DNA of 64,000 bases, taken from Taenia hydatigena. Its lineage: Eukaryota; Platyhelminthes; Cestoda; Cyclophyllidea; Taeniidae. Of the stretch, positions 22,097 through 33,799 are shown one piece after another. The translations under genes and the position numbers were made by a program. Under the pieces are notes generated by a model. That model ran no database searches. It was not told where the DNA came from and saw nothing but the letters and a program-made list of their open reading frames with translations. The stretch lies in the NCBI GenBank assembly GCA_036345935.2, contig JADWOT020000004.1:8700734-8764733 (forward strand), written 5' to 3'. Position 1 is the stretch's first letter, and every line of letters begins with the position of its first letter.

Positions 22097-23647
22097 AATA
22101 ATTATGTTTTAGGCAAAGCAAGTGGGAACAGAAACAAAAAAGCAAACTAAGGTGCAGTTGTTTGAGCAGGTTTTGCGAATTGAAATGATTGCACAGTAGA
22201 TGCTACGAGTGCTTGCTTGCTTGCTTGCAGTAGATAATTCCCAATCGCCCATTGAGATGCCTGCACTGACGGATTGTTCTAGCCTCTTGGAGGGCAAATT
22301 CTAGCGATTTTATTTATTATATGCGGTATTCACAATCGCCTAGATGCGATATGCGGTGTGCACGGATGTGCAAGTAGTGTGTGTCCAGTAGTGAGTGTGA
22401 ACGATTAGGCCAACTAGCAATGGATGTGGGTTGTTGCGCATGTAAGTTGGTTTGCATTTGTACATCCACAATGATATGAATCACGCCTCAAGTTGGCCTT
22501 TTGCACCAAAGACAAACGAATTCCGAACCACAAGTAACACGGCAAGATGACGTTGACTTCACCGAATGAAGTAGTCAGTTGAGCTCTTACTTTCAGCCCA
22601 TCCAGATAGCTGCCAGCAGCACGCTGCTGCACATTACTTCAATTGGCATTGAAAAGCAGCGCTGCATAGACGAACCGCGCCGTTGTTGCCACCCATAGCA
22701 GCGAACACGAAACTGACGCTATGCTCACTGGTATGCAAACAATAGGCATGCCTACATCTATTATGATTTCCAAAACTTAGATTTGTACCCCATATGCACA
22801 TAATTATGCCTGATGCAAAAATACACTTCCGTATCAATGAAATCGTGCAAATATTTGATACACACTTTCATGCACAAATCTACTTAGAATTATTGTCTTT
22901 AAAGGTAAACATCGTTCCCACAGATGCCTAATTAAGTCTGCATAAAATATCAATTTGTCTAACTCAAGGATTCATCTCTATCACTCGGTTACACATAAAT
23001 GCACATTATTAATGCACGATGCATACCCAATGGCAATGCTACTGTTACTCAACAAAATGCCAAAATTCATCCCATCACCCCGATTACAGGGGTGTGATTG
23101 CGCATCTAAAACCCGAATTCGGGTATGTTTAAAATTAGATGCGATTTTATACAAATACCTAAGTTATTTCTTCGGGAAACACTTTGTTTGAGGATAGTCC
23201 CGTCAGCATGCTGCTTAATGGGATGCGTCGTAGGTTATTCAGCGCCTATTGCGCTGTGCGTGCATTCTTGCTGATTTTGCAGATCTGATCTATGCACAAT
23301 ATCTCCCTTGCCTTAGGCAAGTCGGTCGCTTTAGTAAGGAAATGCAATTACAACCGTGTTGCAGTGTGCTGCACACACTTGTGCAGTGTGTGGTGCGTCT
23401 GGCAGTGGGTGAAGTGATGTGGGCGTGGATGTGAAGAGGCAGGCAAATGCGAATCAAATGCGTTTACGTGCACTCACCTGTTACATTGTCAGATGGTGCT
23501 GTGAGGCAAGCACAACCACTCCAGCCTCAAGCATTACTAGCACACTATCCTATCGTTATAGACCACATAGCAAAGTAGTTTCTGGTAAGACGCGCTTGCA
23601 TATGAACTGTACGCAGTTGAATTAAGCACTGCATTGTAGCATGAAAC
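22097..23647. other. No gene seen
   Basis: Intergenic sequence upstream of the galactosyltransferase. It holds a short GCTT tetranucleotide repeat (22211-22230) and several unsupported frames of 60-80 codons. No TATA box or other promoter element could be assigned. Confidence 0.5.
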
Positions 23648-24147
23648 ATGGGAGCTCCTGCTCTTCCTTTCCATTCTATACATCGAAAATCGGTGTTACA
23701 CTTCATTGTCATCTGCGCATCCATAAATTACCTTATCTACATTTATGCCATTCACTTCAAAACCACATCCTCGGAGAGGTGGGTAACTCAACCAAATCGC
23801 AACGGTACTTACTGCGCATGGAACGATAGTATTTTTGCGGGCCCAAACGGCTACTATCGGCTGCGCCTGTGCTATACGAGCGTCTTCGACAAATCCAACC
23901 TACTGAACACAACACCCACGATTGAGGAGTCGAAAATTCGAATAAACGGAAGCAGTAGACGCCTGAGATTTGAGGAGTTGGCAAGCATTCCGGATGCCGA
24001 GTGGTTACCAAATTTTGATCCTAGCGTCTACCAGCTTTATCCTCAGTCGATTACCATGAGGGCTACACTGCAATCGCTCATTAATGACAAACCCATTTCT
24101 CACGTACGCAGAAAGTCTACCATTGTTTATCATGACACCTTTTTCTT
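23648..24147 (+). CDS. Beta-1,3-galactosyltransferase (GT31 family), exon 1
   Basis: The first coding exon encodes the cytoplasmic tail, signal anchor and stem of a type II Golgi membrane protein. The start at 23648 is the first ATG in this frame. A hydrophobic segment follows at residues ~15-37 (VLHFIVICASINYLIYIYAI), then a luminal stem with sequons NGT and NGSS. The exon ends after the second base of a codon at a consensus GTAAGT donor (24148), inside HDTFF. Exon 2 lies 161 bases downstream. GT31 enzymes transfer galactose or GlcNAc from UDP-sugars to glycans in the Golgi; in tapeworms the family is expanded and thought to serve mucin-type glycans of the surface coat. The specific acceptor cannot be told from sequence. 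Confidence 0.85.
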
Positions 24148-24308
24148 GTAAGTAGGCTAGCAGCCCTCCGTGTGGTAGTTAATATGTGTGGGTGCGTGTA
24201 TGCATGAATATGCTTTTGCTCTTTCAATCATGACATCCCGTCCTCTACCGTCTTGCATGAAACAATATCTCAGGAATATTATTCTGTGATCTTGCATTCT
24301 TCTTTTAG

Positions 24309-25232
24309 TCTCCCCTTTACAATCCATGGATCCGATTTCTCCAAGTACCGTCTAGAGTATGCTCTCCTCTCATGCACCCACAAGCCACAGATGGACTCGC
24401 CGGTGGATTGTCTCGCCCTGACGTGGTGATTGTGCACAAGTCAGGAGTCTACAATTTTGAGGAGAGAAGTCAACTGCGCAAACTCTACCATCTCTACTAC
24501 CCGGATGTCAAGATTTACCTCATCTTCTCTATCGGCTTACCACGAACTTCGATGGACAACGTATTTCAACGAGACGGATTCAATGTGACCCTCAATAACA
24601 GAGCAGGAAATAAACTGAAGGCATATTCACAGCATCCACAAAAGACAGCCGAAATGCTTTCCAGGGAAATGTACGAATATGCTGACCTACTTGTCGGTGA
24701 CTACGAAGACTCCTACTATAATTTGACGCTGAAAATGTTCCACACATTCCAGTGGGCTGCTCGATTTTGTCGACCCTACAAACCCATCTTCGTCTTTCTT
24801 GATGACGACTATGCTGTCAATACAAATAAGTTAGTCACACTTGTACGTAGCCTAACACCGGAACTTCGAGAAAACCTGAACTACGGTTGCGAAGTGATGG
24901 TGAATCCTGTCTTTAGGCACACCAGTCCATATCTACAGTGGGCCTTCTCGAAGCGCGAAATTCCTTGGCCATTCCATACACCACAGTACTTGGGTATCTA
25001 CAGTATGTGGAGCTACCGTCATGTCCACGACTTGGCTCTGGCAATGCACTTCACTAAGCCCATGGCAACTGATGACACGTGGTTGGGGATGGTGCAGTAC
25101 AAGCTGAATCTCACACCCAAGAGAATGGAAGGCATGTTCCGCGAGAGTTGGCCGATGCCCAAGCATGTCAACTGCTCCGATATCTTCTTTGCTCTTCTTA
25201 GCGAATTTGAACAGCGCAAGTGTGCATTGTAA
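24309..25232 (+). CDS. Beta-1,3-galactosyltransferase (GT31 family), exon 2 with frame conflict
   Basis: The exon carries the catalytic domain. It begins at PDVVIVHKSGVYNFEERSQL (the usual substrate-side start), followed by YADLLVGDYEDSYYNLTLK, the metal-binding DxD motif FLDDDYAVN (DDD at 24801-24809) and a late ATDDTWLG motif. Sequons are FNVT, YNLT, LNLT and VNCS. It stops at 25230-25232. With the expected acceptor (AG at 24307-24308), exon 1 reads into FTIHGSDFSKYRLEYALLSC, which looks like genuine stem, but that frame hits TGA near 24425. The catalytic domain lies in another frame, open from 24309. Either a small frameshift lies between about 24372 and 24415, or splicing uses the AG at 24354-24355, which joins exon 1 in frame and gives about 458 residues. 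Confidence 0.88.
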   Translation, partial: SPLYNPWIRFLQVPSRVCSPLMHPQATDGLAGGLSRPDVVIVHKSGVYNFEERSQLRKLYHLYYPDVKIYLIFSIGLPRTSMDNVFQRDGFNVTLNNRAGNKLKAYSQHPQKTAEMLSREMYEYADLLVGDYEDSYYNLTLKMFHTFQWAARFCRPYKPIFVFLDDDYAVNTNKLVTLVRSLTPELRENLNYGCEVMVNPVFRHTSPYLQWAFSKREIPWPFHTPQYLGIYSMWSYRHVHDLALAMHFTKPMATDDTWLGMVQYKLNLTPKRMEGMFRESWPMPKHVNCSDIFFALLSEFEQRKCAL

Positions 25233-25265
25233 AAATAGGCCTACAAACTTGCTCTGCTAAAATTA

Positions 25266-25271
25266 AATAAA
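25266..25271 (+). terminator. Polyadenylation signal of the galactosyltransferase
   Basis: A canonical AATAAA lies 34 bases after the stop codon, in a suitable position for 3' end formation of this gene. Confidence 0.7.
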
Positions 25272-27698
25272 CCTCTTGAGGCAAATGCTCATGCTTTAAA
25301 AGCCGCATGTTTGCACTCTCCACCAAGCAATGAAGCAGACCTACTTTCGGAATTCAACAGGAAGATGTGAACAGTTCCTGAACATCTCATCCTGATGTGA
25401 GGTTTTAAGTGAACTTTGAACCAAATGTCTCTGTCACGTGTTTGTGGTGTAACCCCATAGTCCCATTATAGCAGCTCGAGGAACTGTTATTACATTTAAG
25501 AGCTTTGTTTTGATTAGGAAAGCATTTCTGCCTTAATGAAGTTGCTCTACTTCCACAGCCAGAGACGTGATGCGTTCTCTTGCCTTCAGGGTCTGGAATA
25601 TGCCTTGGTCAGATAAATGTCGCCCTGAGAATATTTTTTCTAAATTTCGATCACAGAACTCATTAAATTAATCATTGTCACACTGTTTTTAAGCTCTGCT
25701 TTATTTCCTTCTAATCGGACAGCCAAAAGTTTCACAGTTAGATATTGTGTTATGCAAAACTGCGACCCACAAATATGCGTCGGAAGTGCAGAAATGGTGA
25801 TAAGTTGTAACGCAGCAAATCTTTTCTATTGAGCTGTCAGCATTTTAACTGTTGCTGGTTCACTGCCAGATTTTGTGCGCCAAAGGGTGGACTCCATTTA
25901 ACCTCACTGTCATGATTTGCGCCAATTCCAACAGCTAGAGCTCCAATGAAGCGGCACACTGGCTTCATTTACAATACCTTCTCCATGCGTTTACAACCAC
26001 ACACCCACTCGTTCACTCACTCTTCCATTAACACGGCTCTTTGGGCCATTGTCACACGCCTCCTGTCTGGAGGTAAGAAATACGCTCCTCCACACAATGA
26101 AAGAGAGGTTGCAATAAAAATCACACTAAAAGTTTATGCATTCCTCATACCGGCACTAAGCCCGCTTTCTCTGCTTTCACCATCGCTACCTCCGTTGGCA
26201 GTACTGCGTAATACCTCTAAAGGTTCACTGCCATTGCGAATAATAGCAGCCATGCAACAGTAGGACAATTAGGAGTAAAGAGAAACAGAACTGTCCACTT
26301 CATTGGTAATCCCAAGGCCTGATTGTGTTGATCGAGCCTACGAGTCCGGTGATGTGGCGTTTTAGCTCTTATTGTATTTAATGTCGCTGTGGTTACGCGA
26401 GTCCTACTAACTATTTCAAGTCAGCACGAATCGACTTTTGAGGGAGAGCAGGAGTTTAGGCAGAAACCGGTTATCACACATGTTTTTGCCCTCACTCATC
26501 GTATAGCAAGAATGATGCGAATTGCGCGTGAAGAATTTCGAGGTGTAACCTCTTGTAGGCGTAAAGAAGGCAACTGCAATATAAATATTCAGCAACAATG
26601 TTAATAGTCTCTAGTCATAGGATTGTCCAACTAAATGGTTGTTCAACTACCTAAGTGGTAGTGTGAAAGGAGAAGAAAACAGGTAACTAAATAGAACGTG
26701 TGCCATTTCTTTTAACAGTAGTGCATGTCTGGGTTCCTTTCGAACTGGAATGTACTTAAATAAATCTGTGTACAGAAGACGGATCAATGCTTAAGGGTAA
26801 GTTAAATTTAACAGAGATGAAAAGAACGTCTTGCCATAATTACCACGATTGGTGAAATAAAATACTAGTCAAATTAAAGCTCAACATGGGCATTCTAGTT
26901 ACGACGAAGTAAGAAACTAACAGACTACAGCAGAACCATTATCATTAACAGCTGCATTCAGTGCCCCAAGGCCCTTCTAAAACAAATGTTTCTAGTGCTT
27001 TTGGGGAGTAAAGGCAAGAAAAGTGGCAAGGATGTGATCTCGCAATAGCATACTCACAATTTATGCTTTGATTGTCGTTCCAATGAGCCTATTCCGGTGC
27101 ATCACTGTGAAGATGCAAACAATAGACTTAAACAATTCGCATCCAACAGCGCTCCCGAAAGTTATAGACTCGAGATTTCCAGCTCTTGTTTATTAAAAGC
27201 TGTGCTTGGATAAATGCGAAACGCCTAGGTGCATAGCACATTGGGAAATGTATGCTGACCTCATCAATCATCATCATCGCAGCCCGCCGTATACTTTGTT
27301 GCTTTGCTTTAGCTCAAGGTTCATTTAGACGCCAGTGCACAGTTTGCATACGAGAACAGCTGCATACGTTGGAGGAACCATTCGCAGTGATGTAATGTCA
27401 CGACTTGAGTACGCGTGAGCAGCCAGCAGCGTGAATCGACATTGCCAAATCGGGAATTCAAGCCAAGCCGAGCCTTAGAAACTGCAGCAGTAAAGCTAGA
27501 GGGATGATGGAAGCAGTATACTTCACGCGAACTAACAACTAGATGGGCTGCGATGATCAGCCGTGACAATGTCACGCTTTTCACAAATTACCAGCATAGA
27601 TGTCATCAGGGCAATCTTTCTCAGTCTCCATTTACCTGCAAGCTCTTGATGACACCATATCAGCGCACTTAACCACCAAAGGGCTACCTTGACAACAG
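25272..27698. other. No gene seen
   Basis: AT-rich sequence with only short frames (25946-26263 plus is the longest, with no support). No duplicate of it was found in the window. Confidence 0.5.
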
Positions 27699-27952
27699 GG
27701 AACGAAGCCATATTGTGTGTGAGTTGTAGCGATTCAAATTCAGCTGTGCAAACAGAGCAATTTGTTGATGAAGCACACACACTACATCAAGTACGGAGGT
27801 GCGATGAACAAGTGACCAGCCAAAGAGGCGATGCCAAATGTCCCATGCCGTTGTTAAGCTCGCAACAGATAAAGATAATTGGCCGATTTGACGAAGTGAC
27901 TGACAATTCGCCATATGCACTTCTATCGCATGTCAACGCTACCAGGATAAGC
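27699..27952 (+). CDS. Candidate exon, unknown protein
   Basis: An AG acceptor (CCTTGACAACAG) and a good donor (GTAAGT at 27953) bound about 84 codons, with hydrophilic sequence ending QQIKIIGRFDEVTDNSPYAL. The pyrimidine tract is weak and minus-strand frames overlap. No family recognised. Confidence 0.25.
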
Positions 27953-28571
27953 GTAAGTAACGTTTCACCCATGTGCATAGGCCCACAATCATGCCAAGTC
28001 TAGCAAACATCTACTTCTTTCTTTGCTTAAAACTCAGACCGTGATATTAATCACAATCGAATACATGCCTACTCATCTTAGCATGTGACGTCATAACCTG
28101 GTGCCACACACGTTTTGATCTCGTGTCTAGCGATCAAACCTATTCCTTTCCCTCCGCATCTACATTTGCATCTGTCAAAATTCAAAAGCGCGTGATAGCA
28201 AGAGTGCAAGATTTCGTAAGACAAACTTGGGATTGGTGCTCAACTCCAACCTAATTTATGCTGCCTTGTTTCCTCAAGTCAAATTTATTCATCCTATTTA
28301 CCAACTTGTATCACCTCACCATTGGCTGTCATACCGACTACTCGTCACAGGACACATTGAATCCACATCGTCAGTCAATCATTTTAACAGTTGCAACCAT
28401 GATGGCAAAATGCAGACCTCGACTACACTATCTCTCAAAACGAATCTACTTAAAGGTAGTACTGCTGCCAGTTGGAATTAATGTATTTCACTAACACTCG
28501 TGATGGAGCTAGTCCGACTGCGGTCTACTCCACTTGGTCCTAACTTCGTCTTGTTCCGTACTTAGTGCAGC

Positions 28572-28768
28572 ATGAATGAACTGCAATCTAACCGTGTTAA
28601 ATTGCAGTCAAAGCCATATTTTGGTGCCAATCAAAGCTGGTGTGTAGTCGCATTGACAGTAGAATTGTTTGCTACTTCGTACGTCGTATCCCCGGACACA
28701 CAGCCTTGCGGTAAGGATACGTGTTGCTGGAAAGAAAAGGAATATCGTTCTACGTGGGTGAAAGTGAA
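28572..28768 (+). CDS. Candidate exon, unknown protein
   Basis: A frame from 28572 reaches a GTGAGT donor at 28769 that is embedded in a short GAGT repeat. It contains VVSPDTQPCGKDTCCWKEKE, with four cysteines. An 86-codon minus frame overlaps. Tentative. Confidence 0.2.
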
Positions 28769-29242
28769 GTGAGTAAGTGAGTGAGTGAGCGATCATCTTG
28801 CTCTTCTCGAAGATGTCGTCACTGCTAGCACCGTCTGTTTGCCCTTGCCTCCTCTTAACCTGCACCAAGCTCTAGTGGGTATGAAAGAAATGCCACGCTT
28901 CCTCCTACACGTTGAATCGGCCTCCCTCACGACTAGTCAGCCTGTGACGCGAGCATAAATACATCTGAACACAATTGAGACGTCAGTACTTGCGACTGTT
29001 TAGCATCCCATTGAGGTAACACATTTACCTCGCATGTTTCCCAACTAGAACAGCACTGACTAATCTCAATCCACTCAAGTGCTAAGCATGCTCCCTCTCC
29101 ACTTATCCACACCATTCACTATCAGTCACACCTAATTCGTTAATGATTGAATTTGTATCAATGAAACGCTCTTCGAGGGTTTAATTATTAGGAGTGAAGT
29201 TGGATTTTGGGGTCTGGTGCGCTTCGCTAGTTTGGACTGTTT

Positions 29243-29750
29243 GAATAGAAATGCTGAGGACAGACATAGAATGACAATGTTGGGGAGTCTATGACGAGAA
29301 TGTGTCGATCTCCGAGAGGCGACCACGCTGCTCCTCCACTGGGCTAAAATTGTCCTCCCACCACTGGCCTCCAGAGCACATTGGCGATGTTAAATTAAAT
29401 ATTCTTTTTACGACCGGGAATTACCTTGATCATGCATTTCACCAAGGCATCGATAAAACATTATAACGTGCAAAAGTAAGAATAAATAATGGTGAGTTAT
29501 GGGCAGTAATTATGATGTAAACTAAGGATTAAACATCAATCCAAACTAAATTGTGGCTACTGGTGACTCGGCCTTAACGTTCCTTGTCAGCTATGGCTTC
29601 CATCTTATTTGTAAGTCAATGAAACGATCAGGTTTTGCATGATGCATCTTTTGGACAAGAAGCAAAGTCAAAGTTGGAACTCGACGCTGATGCAGAGCAC
29701 ACTAGAAGAGGTTAGTCCCCAGACGTGTGTTCCTAGTCACCCAAATACCA
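29243..29750 (-). repeat. Inverted duplicate E2 (partner 15278-15790)
   Basis: Reverse complement of E1, lying 13.5 kb away in the opposite orientation. Similarity falls off on both sides within about 30 bases. It contains the same partial frame as E1 but with stops. Confidence 0.85.
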
Positions 29751-29830
29751 TACCTGTCTTAACGTGCTCGGTCTGCTCGTTCTAGGGGTAGTTGGATGGA
29801 AAATACATGAGAGTTGAAAGTGATGCTTAC

Positions 29831-29860
29831 GCAACTAATCTTATTGAATAATCTGGGGTG
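29831..29860 (+). repeat. 30-base direct repeat, left copy
   Basis: Matches 30624-30653 with one difference (ATCTTATTGAATAATCTGGG core). The copies are 793 bases apart. The enclosed segment has no clear coding content. Confidence 0.85.
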
Positions 29861-30623
29861 GTCCACTTCCTCTTTCTAGTCTCAGTGATGACACATCCTG
29901 ATGTTGTAAAAACCCTCTTGTGGTATGCTCATGCTATGGTGGTTGACATTTGATTCATGAGCCCATAGATGCACGCACAGCATCCAATTCTTGTCATTTT
30001 AAATGGCTTTGTATCCCACTCGTGCGAGCGCTTTTTGACTGCCCCGCTTTCCTCCTCAACTTGTAACTTCCTTGTCACTATCACAACTACTATTAGTAGC
30101 TTTTGTTAAAAGGAGGTTTCGTACAGCATTAAACAAAATTTTGCAATCACATCTTTATGATTTATCGGTTGTTCAGAACATGGGGCAGAGAAAGAGGCTA
30201 AACGAGTCAGTGAAGCTAAAATAATCAGTCGTAAGAACCATTAGTTTCCTCATCTATGCGCGCATGTCTAGCCAGTTTGCCATCTACCTATGAATTTCTC
30301 CTTCTCCTTCTCTATTTGCTGAATGCGTAGGTGTCGCTTCGGACAGCATATGACAGGTGTGTGAAGCTGACTGAGATGGATTGTCTACAATGCTCGCTGT
30401 GCGCATTCAAATCGCAAAAAAACCCTTTCATGTCACCAAAACGCCGAAGGAAAGCACTCTCACCACGAGAATAGGCAGAGCTGGTCAGAGGGTGGAAGCG
30501 CCAATGGCAGACTTACGTTCTTGGATTTGCTGATCCTTACCCACAAAACATTGTAATTGCAGGGCTTAAATAGACAGAAAAGCAATTGTTAGCAGCAGCT
30601 GCAACGAAACCGCATGGTGTCAT
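29861..30623. other. Segment enclosed by 30-base direct repeats
   Basis: About 763 bases with no long frame and no second copy in the window. It could be an insertion flanked by a duplicated target or a remnant of a small terminal-repeat element; neither is shown. Confidence 0.3.
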
Positions 30624-30653
30624 GCAACAAATCTTATTGAATAATCTGGGGTG
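30624..30653 (+). repeat. 30-base direct repeat, right copy
   Basis: Second copy of 29831-29860, differing at one base. Confidence 0.85.
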
Positions 30654-31719
30654 TGTCCGATACTGCTAATTACTACTGTCCAGCAGACCACATGATTCCA
30701 CATTGTGAGCCTAGCAGCCACACTCGTTCCGACATTCTCCATCCATTTTAAAACACATGTTTTCCCAGTATCGCATCGTAATGTTGGTTGGACCAGCTCC
30801 ACTTCGATTAATAGCGATGTGTTCGCTTGTGCTGTGCAAGTTCTGAGGGCAACTGTTAGAGAGGACTGTCAACCGGGAATGGCCTGGATGAAATGTGAAT
30901 AATGTCAAGCACTTAGCTGCTTTAACCTCTCTATTTCTTGCCAAACACAAAGCGTTCCTAACCGAGTTGTCCCACTTAATTCGAAAATAAAACAGATCGT
31001 CACTGCTCAATGTGTTGGAGATTGAATGACCTATGCCGTCCCTGGGTCGGTGCTGAGTCGTCACCTCGAACACTCTTGACTCGTTCGGGAATCAAATTTA
31101 ACAGTCCCATTCCGATGGATGACATCAGTTGGAAAAGTTCCAATGTTTGCTCCTTGCATACCACATCCGTCTATCCGTCAACATAGAAGCCAGCGCAGAG
31201 CCTATAAGCCATTAGGACTCCGAAGGAGACGCACAATACAATCCATCCCACTTAACTCATCTCAATCCTCAGTTTAAATGGCTACATTCCTGAGGAAGGT
31301 CAAAGCATCCGTCTGAGATTTTGTAGTGGCGGCTGTCATTTCCACCTTTTCGCCCTGTAAATGTTGTCTCTCTGAAAATCAGACTCAATGTCCATCAGCT
31401 GGACGACCGGTGTGGATGCAGCCGTGCATATCAACTACTTGCGTGCGCAATCAGTACTTGATCAATAAAGTGTAACCAAAAAGCGGGAGGTTCGATGCTT
31501 TGATCGGCATTGCAAAGTTCCCCTCCGACATCACGTTCACAGTATACATTGGCAAAATACTAAAGTATTGCAGTCCTCGGAGCTTTGCCATTAGCAGACG
31601 CGGACATGGAACGCTGGTAATAGTCACTTTGCTCCTTCCGATACCGGATAGCTGCAGGAACATTTCCAAAAGAAGTAGATGAGGGCTGCAGAAAGAGTAG
31701 GTGACAGTGATGCAGAGCC
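30654..31719. other. No confident gene
   Basis: A 120-codon minus frame (30711-31073) has no domain or splice support. Short frames near 31451-31682 overlap on both strands. Confidence 0.45.
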
Positions 31720-32940
31720 ATACATGTATGGTAATGATAGGATCCCGCCTCTTACCAACCTACCCTACTTCTAGGCCACTGAGCTTACGACCAGATCACT
31801 AATCTGACACTAGGATGAGTTGTTAATTGGAGTGTCGAGGAAATTCTGCCTATTAGCTGCATGACAGGCTGTATTTTGTCTGGAACTATACAATATTGAT
31901 GAAATCAAATGGAGAAAGCAAACCTGTACGCTGGAGATCATCGACTAAACTGATTAGGCTGACCGACAGGATCCGTTATAGTTGACATTGGTGTGGATGC
32001 ATCTTAGCAGCCCATATACCAACTTGATCTTGCAGCGAGTTGAAAGCCGTTGATAACTCGGACTGAGCTGGTCTCATTGTGCCACGAATACATAGAGCTA
32101 AGCCTAGAGTTCATCACGAGTGCGGTGTCCTAAGAATGCAGTTAAGCCACCCAGTGCTTCGGCTGCACCGTTTTCAGCGCCGGTCTCATCGGAATGACAA
32201 TCGCTATTTTGGTAGACGGTAATGATTGCATGTGGAGGTGGAAGAGAACGTGTGCCAAGTAGATATACAAGCAAGCTGGGTACTCAAAAGCGGCGGCACC
32301 CAAGTGACGTAAGTCCAGTAGGACAGAGCTACTTGTAAGAAATGATTTGGTAATTTTTTCCTTGACCTAACGTACGCTGTTGCGCATCCCATTTTATTGC
32401 ATTCCCCTTTTCTATTTCAACAAATATCCACTCGGACTCTTGTCTCGTGGTGTTTATACGGCACAAACATGGATCACAAATGCACGATAAGACATTACGG
32501 AAAGAATTACTGCTTAAATGCTCATTTGTAAAGCATGCTTAGGAATATGAGGGTGATGCCATGCATCCTCCAGCTGCCACTACCGCTTGGTCAGCTATGA
32601 CAGTGATGAGGTGGGTTGATTAAAATTTGCCAGCTTAACGGATCTCTTTGCACTTGCTCCTTCTCATATAAAAAGTAACATGCAAGCAGTTTTGATGGGC
32701 AACACTAGAGACACAATAATGCATCTTTTGCTCAGCATGGGGAAGATTCAAGTTGATTCGCATAAATTACTGGACCAAATTCATCACCTCCTTTTGCTTA
32801 TCTTCCTTGGCCTCCATTTATCGCTCACCTCTTCTTCACCACATTCTATCCATTCGACGCACTATCACGTATACCTCTATCCAGAGGGTCTTCGTACAAC
32901 TCACGCATCGCGCACGCTCAACGAGGTTAAATGACACCCA
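31720..32940 (+). repeat. Composite repeat copy 2, X and Y segments
   Basis: X aligns with 1803-2660 throughout. About 30 bases before X (GATGCAGAG...) still resemble the end of the F-box sequence that precedes X in copy 1, so the F-box once adjoined here too. Y is cut at its CA repeat (about 32938) and joins directly to segment Z, so the distal half of Y and the F and W segments present in copy 3 are missing. Confidence 0.85.
32680..32934 (+). other. Small open frame conserved in Y copies (copy 2)
   Basis: An 84-codon frame ending at the same stop as in the other Y copies, with the hydrophobic stretch LLLLIFLGLHLSL and tail TLNEVK. Differences from copy 1 are about two-thirds amino-acid changing, which gives little sign of constraint. 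Confidence 0.2.
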
Positions 32941-32954
32941 CACGCACACACACA

Positions 32955-33787
32955 GAGGTAGAAGCAGAAGAAGGCGCTGTTTTACCGACCTACACAGTGC
33001 CTAACACAGCCATTCCTCACACCATCCACGAAGTTGGCGGACATTGTTCTCTCCCCCCAGTTGTGTGAAATCATGGTCCCACTGTGTGGAGGACCATGTC
33101 GTAGACCTCATCTCAACTGCCCCTCCATGTGGCATTGTCGACGCCAATTTTCTGCCCATAGATCGGTTAAGCACAAGAGTATTCTAGCCTGTGTGTGTGT
33201 GTGGTTGTATTAAGATGATGGAAAGGAAGCCTCAATCTCCAACCCACATGTAGCGATGAGAATGTGAAATGCCAACATTGGGCATTATTATGATTGAGGA
33301 GTGTAGCCACATTTGCCGCAGCGTGCGGAGCCGCCAATGCAGTGAGGAGCATTGCTGATTTGTGAAAGGGAAGCTAATCGGAGCACATCGCACGCCACAT
33401 CACACAGGCTTGCGTGCAACGTATTGCATTGCATTGCCATCACCACGTGTTCCAACGTGTTGTAGGGCGATAAAATTTGCTTCCTTTGTCCTCTTCCACC
33501 TTCTCCTCCTCCTAATGACTTGGTTAATGCCAGTTGACGCAGTGTGATTGCCTCAATTGAGGCCGCTAAACAACAGTGACGGAAGCGCTCGCAGCCACTG
33601 CACGCGCTGTCGGTCGCGCAAACATGAGACGTCGCAACCAACCTTGATCACCCAAATGGTGCAAATCCTGTCCAAGAATACCAACGCTTCATCCTCATTA
33701 AGCACCCTACACCACCACCCCACCACCTACACTCGCACACTGGCAAGAAACCCGTGTCCCCTTCCCAAACGGGGACCGCTTTTATTG
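32955..33787 (+). repeat. Composite repeat copy 2, Z segment
   Basis: Closely similar to 48857-49704, and its first ~75 bases also to the reverse complement of the window start. No frame is conserved between copies at protein level. It ends at GACCGCTTTTATTG. Confidence 0.88.
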
Positions 33788-33799
33788 CTGGCGTGTACG

